Source: Symbiodinium natans | Taxonomy: Eukaryota; Sar; Dinophyceae; Suessiales; Symbiodiniaceae | Length of the DNA stretch: 64,000 nucleotides | Direction: 5' to 3' | NCBI GenBank assembly: GCA_905221605.1 | Contig: CAJNDS010001557.1 | Location: 484,001-548,000, forward strand | Shown here: positions 40,862-53,540 of the stretch, piece after piece | How the letters are laid out: every line of letters begins with the position of its first letter | Position numbering within the stretch: the first letter of the stretch is position 1 | Position numbers and translations under genes: made by a program | The notes under the pieces: generated by a model | The model's database searches: none | Told to the model about the DNA's origin: nothing | What the model saw: only the letters and a program-made list of their open reading frames with translations

Positions 40862-42952
40862 CTACAAACAAATTTGAGCCGGAGGCTTACTCGGAGCATC
40901 CGCAGGGTTGCTAGCAGTGGGAACTCTTGCGAACCACACTCTCATGTTGCAACTCATTTCCAAGGACCTCACCTCCCTCACCGCATCAGCTGCGTGAGCT
41001 GTAGACCCACAGGATCTGATAAGAGCATAGCGGGCAGCATCATTGTCCAGGTAGCACACCACTTGAGCGTTGGCGAGCAGTCTGTACCATAGCCGGTACG
41101 CAAGCAAAACTGGAAGGATTTCCAACTCATAAATGGGATTGGCCGAGGTCCTCAAAAGATCTTGCATCAAGTGCGAAGGAACGGGGGCCCCGAAAGCTTC
41201 CACGAGCTTGCCATCCTCATCGTAAAGGATCCCGCCCACGCCTCCAGTCCCAGCCTTAGCATCGCACTCGCCATCGGTGAACAAGTACCACGTTCTCAAG
41301 CATCTGACAGAAATCTCAAGCGGGGAGGCTGACGAGATGCACTCTGACAGGGTGTCGAGGGCATCCACAGCTGCGTTTGACAGCCCTTTGCACAAGGCAC
41401 CTGATCTCGCCTGAAAATCCAGAGTGCGTAAGGCTTGAGCTGGTCCTCGCCCAAAACAATGGCCCTCGAAGAAGTTCATCCTCCCTCTCAACCGTTCAGC
41501 CGTCTTCAAGTCCAGTGATTGGTCGAGTTTGATCTGCTGAATGAAATGCTGAAGCTCAATCTTCCTCTCTTCAGTGTGCCCTATCTTGACGACTCTCTGC
41601 TCGAAGCCCGACAGGTCCACTTCAAGCCCCAACATGCGGAACAGTTGAGAAAATGGCGGAGCCTTCTTCCCTTCCCTCGCAAAAGAGAGTCCCAACAGGG
41701 AGAACAAGCTTTCCACCACGAAGCCCGCGTTCTTAACCAAGGATGCTTTGCTGACTACACTGAAGTCGTCGAAGAACGACGTCCACAGCAGACGCGCCCC
41801 CAAAACTCCTATCTGCCACACAGACATGCTGACCCTTAAGAATGCTGCCACTGAGCCGACCGCACCAAAAGGTAAAGAGTTGAAGCCGAAAATGGCGCGC
41901 TCCTTGGAGCCTGCCACATTCACGACTAACCTCAACAACTCACGGTCGGCAGTGGATATAGCGAACTGCTTATATGCACTTTTCAAGTCAAACGTCCTGC
42001 CACACAAGGGGCCGCAAGAAGGGTCAGCCTCTCGTACGGCGTGCGAAAGCAAAGAGGCCATAAAGTCTATTGAATGAATCACCATGCGCTCGGTCAGTCC
42101 AACAGTGTTATTGAGGCCGCATGCAGTGCAGTCATCGATGACGCGAATCTTGAGACCCTGTCGGATCCCGAACCTGCGAGCGACAACTTTGGAGTCCAGA
42201 TCATCTTCGTTGCACCTCCAGATCCAAGACGAATCCTCTTCCGCTAGCGTTTCTTCCCACGTAAGAGACTCCAACGCATCCTCTTGTCTCTTCTCGGCTT
42301 TCTCAAGTGTGACACGATTGAGACCTGCTGCCAAGAGCTTTAGTGTTTCCAAGGAATACTCAGGCCTCCTAGATTGCAAAGGGAATGCCCCCGAGGTTGG
42401 GAGCCAGCCACTAAGCTTAAAGCCCTCTTGCATATCGCTGATCAGGTTCTTGTCCGGCAGGTCGTACTCTTGGATCATCTCTTGCCACAGCAGCAAACGC
42501 TTGCCTTTCAAGGTATCACGCACATGCTTCGGCAGAGACTCGTGCAATTGCTTCTCCTTTTCTTCCAGAGCCTTCGCTCTAGCTGACCACTTTGCAACAA
42601 ATTGCAAGCGACGCTTAGCAAGGCTGTAGTCGCTGCCTCTGACATTTTTGCAAACGACCTGTCTCAAAGCGGGCGGTAAATCAGCTTTGAAGTCAAAGGG
42701 ATGACCAACTGAGATGGCCTTCTTCACAAAGGCAGCGGGGTCCAAGGGAAAACCAAACCTAAGAACCTCAACAAGGGAGTCAGGGTGAAGAAGGTCTGGT
42801 TGCACCTCCATTCGAACACCTACCGATGCACTTCTCTTCTCGGCCTGCAAAACACCCCAAGACTCCCCTGGACACAAAGCACGCAAGGGAGCCAGGAAGT
42901 CAGTAGAGGACCACAAAGCCTGATGCTTAGGCCCAGAGCCTCCATGCTGCAT
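40862..42952 (-). CDS. Reverse transcriptase-RNase H protein, 696 aa
   Basis: ATG at 42952. A charged, helical N-terminus (about residues 100-230) precedes the RT: motif A TFDLKSAYKQF (D322), motif B-like FNSLPFGAVGSVAAF, and motif C SFFDDF (D395-D396). The RNase H region has LFTDGECD (D560), YELEIL (E609/E611), CYLDND (D636) and SNPADAPS (D685), so all four acidic positions appear present. There is no integrase, protease or recombinase next to it. The RT is close in style to YR/DIRS-type enzymes but clearly different from the one at 17620-21789. It ends just before the LINE 5' region, so it is probably a neighbouring retroelement fragment into or beside which the LINE inserted. Confidence 0.8.
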   Translation of the reverse strand: MQHGGSGPKHQALWSSTDFLAPLRALCPGESWGVLQAEKRSASVGVRMEVQPDLLHPDSLVEVLRFGFPLDPAAFVKKAISVGHPFDFKADLPPALRQVVCKNVRGSDYSLAKRRLQFVAKWSARAKALEEKEKQLHESLPKHVRDTLKGKRLLLWQEMIQEYDLPDKNLISDMQEGFKLSGWLPTSGAFPLQSRRPEYSLETLKLLAAGLNRVTLEKAEKRQEDALESLTWEETLAEEDSSWIWRCNEDDLDSKVVARRFGIRQGLKIRVIDDCTACGLNNTVGLTERMVIHSIDFMASLLSHAVREADPSCGPLCGRTFDLKSAYKQFAISTADRELLRLVVNVAGSKERAIFGFNSLPFGAVGSVAAFLRVSMSVWQIGVLGARLLWTSFFDDFSVVSKASLVKNAGFVVESLFSLLGLSFAREGKKAPPFSQLFRMLGLEVDLSGFEQRVVKIGHTEERKIELQHFIQQIKLDQSLDLKTAERLRGRMNFFEGHCFGRGPAQALRTLDFQARSGALCKGLSNAAVDALDTLSECISSASPLEISVRCLRTWYLFTDGECDAKAGTGGVGGILYDEDGKLVEAFGAPVPSHLMQDLLRTSANPIYELEILPVLLAYRLWYRLLANAQVVCYLDNDAARYALIRSCGSTAHAADAVREVRSLEMSCNMRVWFARVPTASNPADAPSKPPAQICL

Positions 42953-44940
42953 GCATGATATTCAACCCAAAAACCAGGACAAAAGCAGTTATGGCCTTGA
43001 AAAAACTCGTGTTCCAGTAGTGCGAGTGGAAAGGGTTCTCCAGCACACAACGAACACGAAGTCGCAGCGCTACCAGCAGCAGACGCGTGACTGCCTCATA
43101 GACCTGATTTGTTGGATCCTTTAGCGTGGAAAGGAAGTCTTGGACCCGGAAGGTTGCGTCTGCGTCGCGATATTGCCGGTGAACCTGACCGCATCACCTT
43201 ACATCCACACTGCAGTGTATCTCAGGTGAACTCGTTGCACTACCACTTACTACAGAAAATGTGGCGCCACATTGTGGTCGAAACTATAGGGACTACACCG
43301 GGGTTCAAATACACATAGCTCGTAAGCACTTGGGTCAAGCACCGGGTTGGTTTGTGGGTTTCTGTTCTCCTTTATTGCATCCTAAAACCCCTTAAAACAA
43401 AACTCTAACTAATATTGAACGCCTTATGTGTCAAAAACCTACAGAAATACTTATACATGTAAAAACCACACAAATACTGGCAAAAACAATAAAAAATAAG
43501 AAACCGTCAAACCAAATAAAAAACGATATAAAAAATCAAGTTATAACAAAAAGCGTTTAACGATCATAGTATTATGAACATCATTAATAATATTATGATC
43601 GTCATAGCTTGTGATCTGCTATATACATGTGTATTGTAGGAAGGTCAAAATATGTTCTCCGCAAGTGTATTTGATGTTCTATGTCTGTCACAAGTATGTT
43701 TTAACCACACTTATAACATCATCTTCGTAGCATGGTCTGTATGTGACTGTTTCCATCATTCTGTCTGTATACTGGAAACTAAAGTACCCCATTCTATTCA
43801 GAGTAAAGTTTGTTTTGTAACTCTCTAGCATATTAAACAAAGATGTATCATGTATACGTTTCTTCATTAGTAACTTGGAGGCGTTATTATGGAATTCCGA
43901 ACGTTCTACTATTCTCTTTGAATACTCTTTTCTTTTCTTGTTGTTCTCTAACTTTTGGTGTGACTTATCAAAAAAGGAAAATATTTATAATATAATGTGT
44001 TTGTGCTGAGCCTTAAGCCTTCTAGTAGCAGACAAGGACCGGCTTACAGAAGCCGCACAAGTCAAGCCAACAAGTTAAGCGCAGCAAGCAAAACACCTGC
44101 GCGGCCCTTTTAGAAGATATTTTCTTGAAGATTTGTTTTATCTTGCCTGTTTCTGATTTTTTAAAGGTTGGTAATAAGACCTTTTGCTGGCAGAGACCTT
44201 TCAAAGTTTGGTTTAAAGACAATTTTGAAAAGAAAGAGAAGGTATGGTCCCAAAAAAAAAAAGAGACAGCAAAAATTAAGCGGAAAGCAGAGAGCCTAAT
44301 TTACAGGCAGTGGTGGTGTGAGTGTGTGTTTGGCTGGGATGGTGAATGCAAAAAGGCAAAGGCTCAGGTGACTTCCGCAGCAAAGCTTTGGCAGGTCTGT
44401 GGTGTTGGTGTTGGTAAATTTGGAGCATCAGTTGTTTACAAGTCACCTCAGTTTTGAGTTTATCCAACCCAACTAAACCATCTACCGTCCGGTTCTGCGT
44501 CGGAGCGCAAGAGCTGCGGCACACGCTAGCGCCCGCACCAACTGGGGCAAAGCTCGGCCACGAGCCCGACTATCAGTCCCGCACGGCACCCCGCACCAGA
44601 TCAGGGCGATGCGAGCAGACTCGGAAGGCGCATCAGGCACTCGAGTGAATCGGTGAGATCAATGACTGCAACACGCATGCCAGAGCGCAGCTTTTTGGGG
44701 ACAGTGTTCACAACTGGAAGCGTCTGGAAACCTAGCCGATGATGCCCAACTCAGACCTGCTGCACCGCAACAGATCTCAGTCACGAGCAGGTCCTAGAGA
44801 GCGGTTCCAACTTCTGCTTCGTAGAACACGCATCCTTTCCGTCGGATCGCGTGTCTTGTAAGTGGCTAATACGGCCATTCAACCTTTTCGAATTGCATCG
44901 AATCGTTATCGGCGTCTTTGAGTTTGACATGGTCACCCCA
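42953..44940. other. Spacer, AT-rich in its middle
   Basis: About 2 kb. 42953-43330 is mixed sequence without a supported gene. 43380-44000 is strongly AT-rich. 44000-44460 has short GT-rich stretches. 44470-44930 is GC-richer and unique. I see no RNA gene and no convincing frame. Confidence 0.6.
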
Positions 44941-44944
44941 AAAG

Positions 44945-45000
44945 CCCCAAACCTAAAACCCTAAAAACTCTAAACCCCAAACCACCCTAACCCTAAAACT
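44945..45000. repeat. Telomere-like CCCTAAA cluster
   Basis: Short run of AAACCTAAAACCCTAAAA-type repeats. The opposite-strand form, GGGTTTAGGGTTTTGGGTTT, occurs at 45410-45432. Confidence 0.7.
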
Positions 45001-45235
45001 CTGCTTCCCTGTGCGAAATTTCTCATAGAAGCACAGTCTCCCCAAAACCCCGCTGCTGTGATAAGCAAAGTCCCCCCAAAACCCCGCTGCTTCGCTGTGC
45101 TAAAATTCTCATGGAGCACAGTCCCCCAAAGCCTCGCTGCTTTTCTGCGCGAAAACGCTTATAGGCCTCAAAAAAAAACCCCGCTGCTTCTCTGTGTGAA
45201 AAATTCTTATAGAAGCACAGTCTCCCACAATCTGC
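45001..45235 (-). repeat. ~55-bp tandem repeat, reverse orientation
   Basis: About four units of the type GCACAGTCTCCCCAAAACCC followed by CGCTGCTTCTCTGTG. Confidence 0.8.
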
Positions 45236-45432
45236 TTGCCAAGTGAACTGGCAGAGGCATTTCAAGTCGGAAGAACATGCCCGCATCCAAGTCAGAAGAA
45301 GTTGGGCCGCGTTTTAAACTTTATTGCAAAACACCGGGCATTCCAAATAGACAAAGTATATTCTGGCGGCGCGGCATTAACATTGTTGGACATCATGGTG
45401 AAGTAAAGGGTTTGGGTTTAGGGTTTTGGGTT

Positions 45433-45680
45433 TACAGAGAAGCAGCGGGTTTTGGGGGGACGGTGCTTTTATGAGAGTTTTCGCACAGAGAAGCAGCTGG
45501 GTTTTGGGGGGACTGTGCTTCTATGAGATTTTTCGTACAGAGAAGCAGGTTTTTGTTGGGACTGTGCTTCTATGAGAATTTTCGCAGAGAAGCAGCAGGT
45601 TTTGGGGAGACTCTGTTTCTATGACATTTTCGCACAGAGAAGCAGCGGGGTTTTGGGGGGACTGTTCTTGTATGATGAGT
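45433..45680 (+). repeat. ~55-bp tandem repeat, forward orientation
   Basis: About five units of CAGAGAAGCAGCGGGTTTTG followed by GGGGACTGTGCTTCTATGAG. It is the same family as 45001-45235 on the opposite strand, with a spacer of about 200 bp between the two blocks. Confidence 0.8.
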
Positions 45681-46207
45681 TGCCTGAAGGGCTTACATGC
45701 GGTGCTCTTACACGGGGTGCTCTTAAGGGACGTTCAGAGAGGGGGCTGAAGGGAGGGGCGAGGGAAGCTGAAGGGGGCCAGGTGCGGGAGCTTGGAGTGG
45801 ACTTGAGGGGAGGCTGAAAAGGGTGTAAGGCTTGAGGGGCACAGGCAAGGCTGAGGGGCTTAAAGGGCCGGGGGGGGAGGGTTGGACTGCTCCGTACTAT
45901 GTGACAACAGTTTCTTTTGTTTTGGCCAGTACATTTCTTTAGTATTTCTCTTGTGTTTATTTGGCGACAACAAGATTTCAGATGATTACCGTTTGTTTTT
46001 TTTCAGCACATTTCTTTAGTATTTCTTTCACTGTTTCGCTCTCATAACGGCTTGCGTGCCCCACCAGCTGACCACCATGGAGCCCTGGGCTGGTGCAGTG
46101 CTCACTTGTGAGTTTCCAGTGGCTGACCACCATGGAGGCTGGTTGATGCAACTTGTCGGAACGGATGGAGTGCCTGGGCCGGTCTTACCTTCATAGTTCT
46201 TGCTGTT
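45681..46207. other. Spacer before the large array
   Basis: About 530 bp. A G-rich plus-strand stretch lies at 45720-45890. Two related ACATTTCTTTAGTATTTCT copies occur at about 45930 and 46007. CTGACCACCATGGAG occurs twice about 51 bp apart (near 46070 and 46120). No gene is seen. Confidence 0.6.
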
Positions 46208-46699
46208 ACTGTGGAGGTCACTGGAGCTTTCCTACCTTTTCGATCAACTTTGCTGCCCCTCATCTTGGGTTTCAGATTCTCCAGGTTTTGGTGCAAGGCC
46301 TGAAGGCAGAAGAGGAGAAAAGAAGGGTGCAGAGTCAACATCGGTGGAAACAGCTTGGAAAAGTTCAATGCTTTGAAACAAGTGTTTTTAGAAGCCTCTG
46401 ACAGTGCCGTTTGGACAGAAATCAACTGCGGGACGAGACGAGTTCAACCCTGGTGTTGATTCGTTAAGGTTGCGCGCGACGCCCAAGCCAAACCACCTGA
46501 AAATTGCAAAGTGTATTTCCAGAATGTGAATAAGTGCGAGCGAAGCGAGCGAAACACCAGAGTAAATTCAACAAATTTAACTGATCAAGTGTTGATTTTG
46601 AGGGTTTTTTCAACATTTTCGGGACTTCAGAAATTTTGACAAATTCGTTGAATGGTGCTGAATCCAGGGAAGAATTGCAACACGCAACCAAAAACGAAA

Positions 46700-46732
<33 letters not shown>

Positions 46733-46988
46733 ACATCGTTTTCTCGAATGGGTGTGTGGTGTTGTGGTTTCGGCGTTTTGGCAGAGAGTCGTGTGTGTCA
46801 TGAAGTGTGTCATTATGAGGTGCAAAGTGGCTTCAGTGGGTGGTGTGTGTTTGCGTGTCTGTCTGGGTTCTGCTGGCTGTTCAAGTGTGGAAGTGTGCGG
46901 GTGGTGAAAGGTGTGTGGTTTTGGAGACACAAAAAGAGGGCAAGGAATCAACTCCAAAAGGTGGGCAAGCCGAAGTGACCTCCACAGT
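46208..46988. mobile_element. Array insert 1, internally deleted
   Basis: Bounded by ACTGTGGAGGTCACT and its complement. Its left flank differs from all other copies. About 1 kb is missing between CAACCAAAAACGAAA and the final (TG)n tract. Confidence 0.75.
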
Positions 46989-47493
46989 GCGAGAAAGATC
47001 GCACGGGAACAATGCAAGACTGTTGTCTTGAATGCCAGCTAAAGACAAGTTTAGCAAGATAAGAACACGCGTATCAACCGCGTTTTTTTGTTTTCTTGAG
47101 TGTTGATGCAAACAGTATCGAATAGAAAAAATCTTGTTTGTCTGTGAGTTGATTTTCAATTATTATTGAACTAAAATGGGTTCCAAAAGCAGCTCAATTC
47201 TGGGCACCGAAAACGGACCTAGATTTTGGATTTCCTGTGTGAACATACAAGGCCACCCAGGTTGGAGCCTCAAATTGGAACCCAAGTTTAGGAGCCATTT
47301 TTGGGCCCAGTTGTGGCGTTTTTTTCACACACGGGAAGCCAGATCTGGCTTTCACAGCTCCTCGTTGCGAGTAAAACAAATAAGCCTCTCAGTCGGTTCC
47401 AGTCTAAGTCTTGTGTCAGTCTTCCCCCAAAATTAGAACAGCAGGCAGCAAGGCGGCAAAGTGTGAACTTGTTTGGAACCGGAACTTTCTCTA

Positions 47494-49252
47494 ACTGTGG
47501 AGGTCACTGGAGCTTCCCTACCTTTTCGATCAACTTTGCTGCCCCTCATCTTGGGTTTCAGATTCTCCAGGTTTTGGTGCAAGGCCTGAAGGCAGAAGAG
47601 GAGAAAAGAAGGGTGCAGAGTCAACATCGGTGGAAACAGCTTGGAAAAGTTCAATGCTTTGAAACAAGTGTTTTTAAAAGCCTCTGACAGTGCCGTTTGG
47701 GCAGAAATCAACTGAGACGAGACGAGTTCAACCCTGGTGTTGATTCGTTAAGGTTGCGCGCGACGCCCAAGCCAAACCACCTGAAAATTGCAAAGTGTAT
47801 TTCCAGAATGTGAATAAGTGCGAGCGAAGCGAGCGAAACACCAGAGTAAATTCAACAAATTTAACTGATCAAGTGTTGATTTTGAGGGTTTTTTCAACAT
47901 TTTCGGGACTTCAGAAATTTTGAAAATTCGTTGAATGGTGCTGAATCCAGGGAAGAATTGCAACACGCAACCAAAAACGAAAGACAAAGAATTAAGGGCA
48001 CCCAGCCTAAAAAGAAAGCAGAGTTTCTTCTGCTCAATCTTCTGTCAAATTTCAGTGTGCCTTGAATTTCTGTTTGGCCATTTTGGAAAATTAAAGACAA
48101 GAGCACGCAATCGAAGCTTTGTCAAAAAAGTCGAATGGGAATGAAAATCGAGGCTGGGCGACTCTCAAGTCGTTCTGGCCATGATGAGAGGTCAGTGTGA
48201 TTGTTTTTTTTGGAATTTTTGCAAGAACTACAAAAACATTGCTTTTTCCTTGGCCCGTCTGAAAAGAATTTTCTCTTGCTTTTGTTCAATGTTTTCTTTA
48301 CGTTTTGTTGGGATGATCTCTCGGTTGCAAGCTTCAGAAAGAGAAAATTTCGAGAAAACGCTTTGAACTAAAACACAAACAGTCAGCAAGTGTTTTGGTA
48401 AGTGCCCGGCAAGCTGTCGATTGACCAGGAAGACGGTGAAAAAAATGCAATCGGAACTAAAAGACATTATAAGAATGTGCATTTTGTCGTTTCGGCTGTT
48501 TTTCTGAGTGTGCATGTGCAAGAGTGTTGTGGATGTGTGTGTGTGTGTGTGTGTGTAATTTGTTGCAACAAAGTGGGTTGGTTTGCGGGTGCATGTTTTT
48601 TTTTTCTGTGCTTCATTTTTTGGTGCTGTTGGGTTGCAGTCTCTGTGCTTAAATTTTTCCGTTGCTGTTGGGTTGCTGTGAGGTGCTGCCTTCATTTTGG
48701 TCGCTGTGTTGGTGCCTTTCTGTGCCTTCACTTTTTGGTTGTGTTTTGCATTTTCTGTGTCTTCATTTTTGGTTGCTGTGTGGTGCCTTTTCTGCACCTT
48801 CTTTTGGTCGCTGTGTGGTGCCTTTCTGTGCCTTCATTTTTGGTCGCTGTGTGTGCCGTTTCTGTGCCTTTTGGCTTCAGTGTGCAAGAAAAGTGTCAGT
48901 GTGGGTAAAGGGTGGTAAGGCATGGAGTCGCAGAAGTGACACCAAAAAAAAAACAGTGACCTTGCAGTGGTGTCTGTGTGTGTGTGTGTGTTCACATCGT
49001 TTTCTCGAATGGGTGTGTGGTGTTGTGGTTTCGGCGTTTTGGCAGAGAGTCGTGTGTGTCATGAAGTGTGTCATTATGAGGTGCAAAGTGGCTTCAGTGG
49101 GTGGTGTGCGTTTGCGTGTCTGTCGGCTGGGTTCTGCTGGCTGTTCAAGTGTGGAAGTGTGCGGGTGGTGAAAGGTGTGTGGTTTTGGAGACACAAAAAG
49201 AGGGCAAGGAATCAACTCCAAAAGGTAGGGAAGCCGAAGTGACCTCCACAGT
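47494..49252. mobile_element. Array insert 2, type A
   Basis: About 1.76 kb, perfect 15-bp inverted termini. Type A is marked by CAAGTGTGGAAGTGTGCGGG near the right end. Confidence 0.75.
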
Positions 49253-49756
49253 GCGAGAAAGATCGCACGGGAACAATGCAAGACTGTTGTCTTGAATGCC
49301 AGCTAAAGACAAGTTTAGCAAGATAAGAACACGCGTATCAACCGCGTTTTTTGTTTCTTGAGTGTTGATGCAAACAGTATCGAAGAGAAAAAATCTTGTT
49401 TGTCTGTGAGTTGATTTTCAATTATTATTGAACTCAAATGGGTTCCAAAAGCAGCTCAATTCTGGGCACCGAAAACGGGCCCTAGATTTTGGATTTCCTG
49501 TGTGAACATACAAGGCCACCCAGGTTGGAGCCTCAAATTGGAACCCAAGTTTAGGAGCCATTTTTGGGCCCAGTTGTGGCGTTTTTTTCACACACGGGAA
49601 GCCAGATCTGGCTTTCACAGCTCCTCGTTGCGAGTAAAACAAATAAGCCTCTCAGTCGGTTCCAGTCTAAGTCCTGTGTCAGTCTTCCCCCAAAATTAGA
49701 ACAGCAGGCAGCAAGGCGGCAAAGTGTGAACTTGTTTGGAACCGGAACTTTCTCTA

Positions 49757-51475
49757 ACTGTGGAGGTCACTGGAGCTTCCCTACCTTTTCGATCAACTTT
49801 GCTGCCCCTCATCTTGGGTTTCAGATTCTCCAGGTTTTGGTGCAAGGCCTGAAGGCAGAAGAGGAGAAAAGAAGGGTGCAGAGTCAACATCGGTCGGTGG
49901 AAACAGCTTGGAAAAGTTCAATGCTTTGAAACAAGTGTTTTTAAAAGCCTCTGACAGTGCCGTTTGGACAGAAATCAACTGCGGGACGAGACGAGTTCAA
50001 CCCTGGTGTTGATTCGTTAAGGTTGCGCGCGACGCCCAAGCCAAACCACCTGAAAATTGCAAAGTGTATTTCCAGAATGTGAATAAGTGCGAGCGAAGCG
50101 AGCGAAACACCAGAGTAAATTCAACAAATTTAACTGATCAAGTGTTGATTTTGAGGGTTTTTTCAACATTTTCGGAAACTTCAGAAATTTTGAAAATTCG
50201 TTGAATGGTGCTGAATCCAGGGAAGAATTGCAACACGCAACCAAAAACGAAAGACAAAGAATTAAGGGCACCCAGCCTTCTGCTCAATCTTCTGTCAAAT
50301 TTCAGTGTGCCTTGAATTTCTGTTTGGCCATTTTGGAAAATTAAAGACAAGAGCACGCAATCGAAGCTTTGTCAAAAAAAGTCGAATGGGAATGGAAATG
50401 GCTGGGCGACTCTCAAGTCGTTCTGGCCATGATGAGAGGTCAGTGTGATTGTTTTCTTTTTTGAATTTTTGCAAGAACTGCAAAAACATTGGTTTTTCCT
50501 TGGCCCGTCTGAAAAAGAATTTTCTCTTGCTTTTGTTCAATGTTTTCTTTACTTTTTGTCGGGATGATCTCTTGGTTGCAAGCTTCAGAAAGAGAAAATT
50601 TCGAGAAACCGCTTTGAACTAAAACACAAACAGTCAGCAAGTGTTTTGGTAAGTGCCCGGCAAGCTGTCGATTGACCAGAAAGACGGTGAAAAAAATGCA
50701 ATTGGAACTAAAAGACATTATTAGAATGTGCATTTTGTCGTTTCGGCTGTTTTTCTGAGTGTGCATGTGCAAGATTGTTGTGGATGTGTGTGTGAATTTG
50801 TGCAACAAAGTGGATTGGTTTGCGGGTGCATGTCTTTTTTTCTGTGCTTCATTTTTTGGTGCTGTTGGGTTGTAGTCTCTGTGCTTAAATTTTTCGGTTG
50901 CTGTTGGGTTGCTGTAAGTTGCTGCCTTCATTTTGGTCGCTGTGTTGGTGCCTTTCTGTGCCTTTATTTTTGGTTGTGTTTTGCATTTTTCTGTGTCTTC
51001 ATTTTTGTTCGCTGTGTGGTTCCTTTTCTGCACCTTCTTTTGGTCGCTGTGTGGTGCCTTTCTGTGCCTTCATTTTTGGTTGCTGTGTGTGCCGTTTCTG
51101 TGCCTTTTGGCTTTAGTGTGCAAGAAAAGTGTCAGTGTGTGGGTAAAGGGTGGTAAGGCATGGAGTCGCAGAATGACACCCAAAAAAAACAGTGACCTTG
51201 CAGTCTTGCAGTGGTGTCTGTGTGTGTGTGTGTGTGTGTGTTCACATCGTTTTCTTGAATGGGTGTGTGGTGTTGTGGTTTCGGCGTTTTGGCAGAGAGT
51301 TGTGTGTGTTATGGAGTGTGTGATTATGTGGGTGCAAAGTGGCTTCAGTGGGTGGTGTGCGTTTGCGTATCTGTCGGCTGGGTTCTGCTGGTGAAAGGTC
51401 TGTGGATTTGGAGACACAAAAAGAGGGCAAGGAATCAACTCCAAAAGGTAGGGAAGCCGAAGTGACCTCCACAGT
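49757..51475. mobile_element. Array insert 3, type B
   Basis: About 1.72 kb, same termini. Type B lacks the CAAGTGTGGAAG segment and has GAAAGGTCTGTGGATTTGG instead. Confidence 0.75.
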
Positions 51476-51979
51476 GCGAGAAAGATCGCACGGGAACAAT
51501 GCAAGACTGTTGTCTTGAATGCCAGCTAAAGACAAGTTTAGCAAGATAAGAACACGCGTATCAACCGCGTTTTTTGTTTCTTGAGTGTTGATGCAAACAG
51601 TATCGAATAGAAAAAATCTTGTTTGTCTGTGAGTTGATTTTCAATTATTATTGAACTCAAATGGGTTCCAAAAGCAGCTCAATTCTGGGCACCGAAAACG
51701 GGCCCTAGATTTTGGATTTCCTGTGTGAACATACAAGGCCACCCAGGTTGGAGCCTCAAATTGGAACCCAAGTTTAGGAGCCATTTTTGGGCCCAGTTGT
51801 GGCGTTTTTTTCACACACGGGAAGCCAGATCTGGCTTTCACAGCTCCTCGTTGCGAGTAAAACAAATAAGCCTCTTAGTCGGTTCCAGTCTAAGTCCTGT
51901 GTCAGTCTTCCCCCAAAATTAGAACAGCAGGCAGCAAGGCGGCAAAGTGTGAACTTGTTTGGAACCGGAACTTTCTCTA

Positions 51980-51984
51980 ACAGT
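51980..51984. other. Empty insert site
   Basis: Between two basal units only ACAGT is present, where the other junctions carry a 1.7-kb insert. ACAGT equals the first two and last three bases of the insert. Confidence 0.8.
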
Positions 51985-52461
51985 GCGAGAAAGATCGCAC
52001 GGGAACAATGCAAGACTGTTGTCTTGAATGCCAGCTAAAGACAAGTTTAGCAAGATAAGAACACGCGTATCAACCGCGTTTTTTGTTTCTTGAAGAGAAA
52101 AAATCTTGTCTGTGAGTTGATTTTCAATTATTATTGAACTCAAATGGGTTCCAAAAGCAGCTCAATTCTGGGCACCGAAAACGGGCCCTAGATTTTGGAT
52201 TTCCTGTGTGAACATACAAGGCCACCCAGGTTGGAGCCTCAAATTGGAACCCAAGTTTAGGAGCCATTTTTGGGCCCAGTTGTGGCGTTTTTTTCACACA
52301 CGGGAAGCCAGATCTGGCTTTCACAGCTCCTCGTTGCGAGTAAAACAAACAGCCTCTCAGTCGGTTCCAGTCTAAGTCCTGTGTCAGTCTTCCCCCAAAA
52401 TTAGAACAGCAGGCAGCAAGGCGGCAAAGTGTGAACTTGTTTGGAACCGGAACTTTCTCTA

Positions 52462-53503
52462 ACTGTGGAGGTCACTGGAGCTTTCCTACCTTTTCGATCA
52501 ACTTTGCTGCCCCTCATCTTGGGTTTCAGATTCTCCAGGTTTTGGTGCAAGGCCTGAAGGCAGAAGAGGAGAAAAGAAGGGTGCAGAGTCAACATCGGTG
52601 GAAACAGCTTGGAAAAGTTCAATGCTTTGAAACAAGTGTTTTTAAAAGCCTCTGACAGTGCCGTTTGGACAGAAATCAACTGCGGGACGAGACGAGTTCA
52701 ACCCTGGTGTTGATTCGTTAAGGTTGCGCGCGACGCCCAAGCCAAACCACCTGAAAATTGCAAAGTGTATTTCCAGAATGTGAATAAGTGCGAGCGAAGC
52801 GAGCGAAACACCAGAGTAAATTCAACAAATTTAACTGATCAAGTGTTGATTTTGAGGGTTTTTTCAACATTTTCGGGACTTCAGAAATTTTGAAAAATTC
52901 GTTGAATGGTGCTGAATCCAGGGAAGAATTGCAACACGCAACCAAAAACGAAAGACAAAGAATTAAGGGCACCCAGCCTAAAAAGAAAGCAGAGTTTCTT
53001 CTGCTCAATCTTCTGTCAAATTTCAGTGTGCCTTGAATTTCTGTTTGGCCATTTTGGAAAATTAAAGACAAGAGCACGCAATCGAAGCTTTGTCAAAAAA
53101 GTCGAATGGGAATGAAAATCGAGGCTGGGCGACTCTCAAGTCGTTCTGGCCATGATGAGAGGTCAGTGTGATTGTTTTTTTTGGAATTTTTGCAAGAACT
53201 ACAAAAACATTGCTTTTTCCTTGGCCCGTCTGAAAAGAATTTTCTCTTGCTTTTGTTCAATGTTTTCTTTACGTTTTGTTGGGATGATCTCTCGGTTGCA
53301 AGCTTCAGAAAGAGAAAATTTCGAGAAAACGCTTTGAACTAAAACACAAACAGTCAGCAAGTGTTTTGGTAAGTGCCCGGCAAGCTGTCGATTGACCAGG
53401 AAGACGGTGAAAAAAATGCAATCGGAACTAAAAGACATTATAAGAATGTGCATTTTGTCGTTTCGGCTGTTTTTCTGAGTGTGCATGTGCAAGAGTGTTG
53501 TGG

Positions 53504-53540
<37 letters not shown>

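Noticed and set aside
49555-49575. GAGCCATTTTTGGGCCCAG in each basal unit as a spliced-leader copy
   Set aside because: It differs from the leader by an extra T and several changes; the similarity is too short and imperfect.
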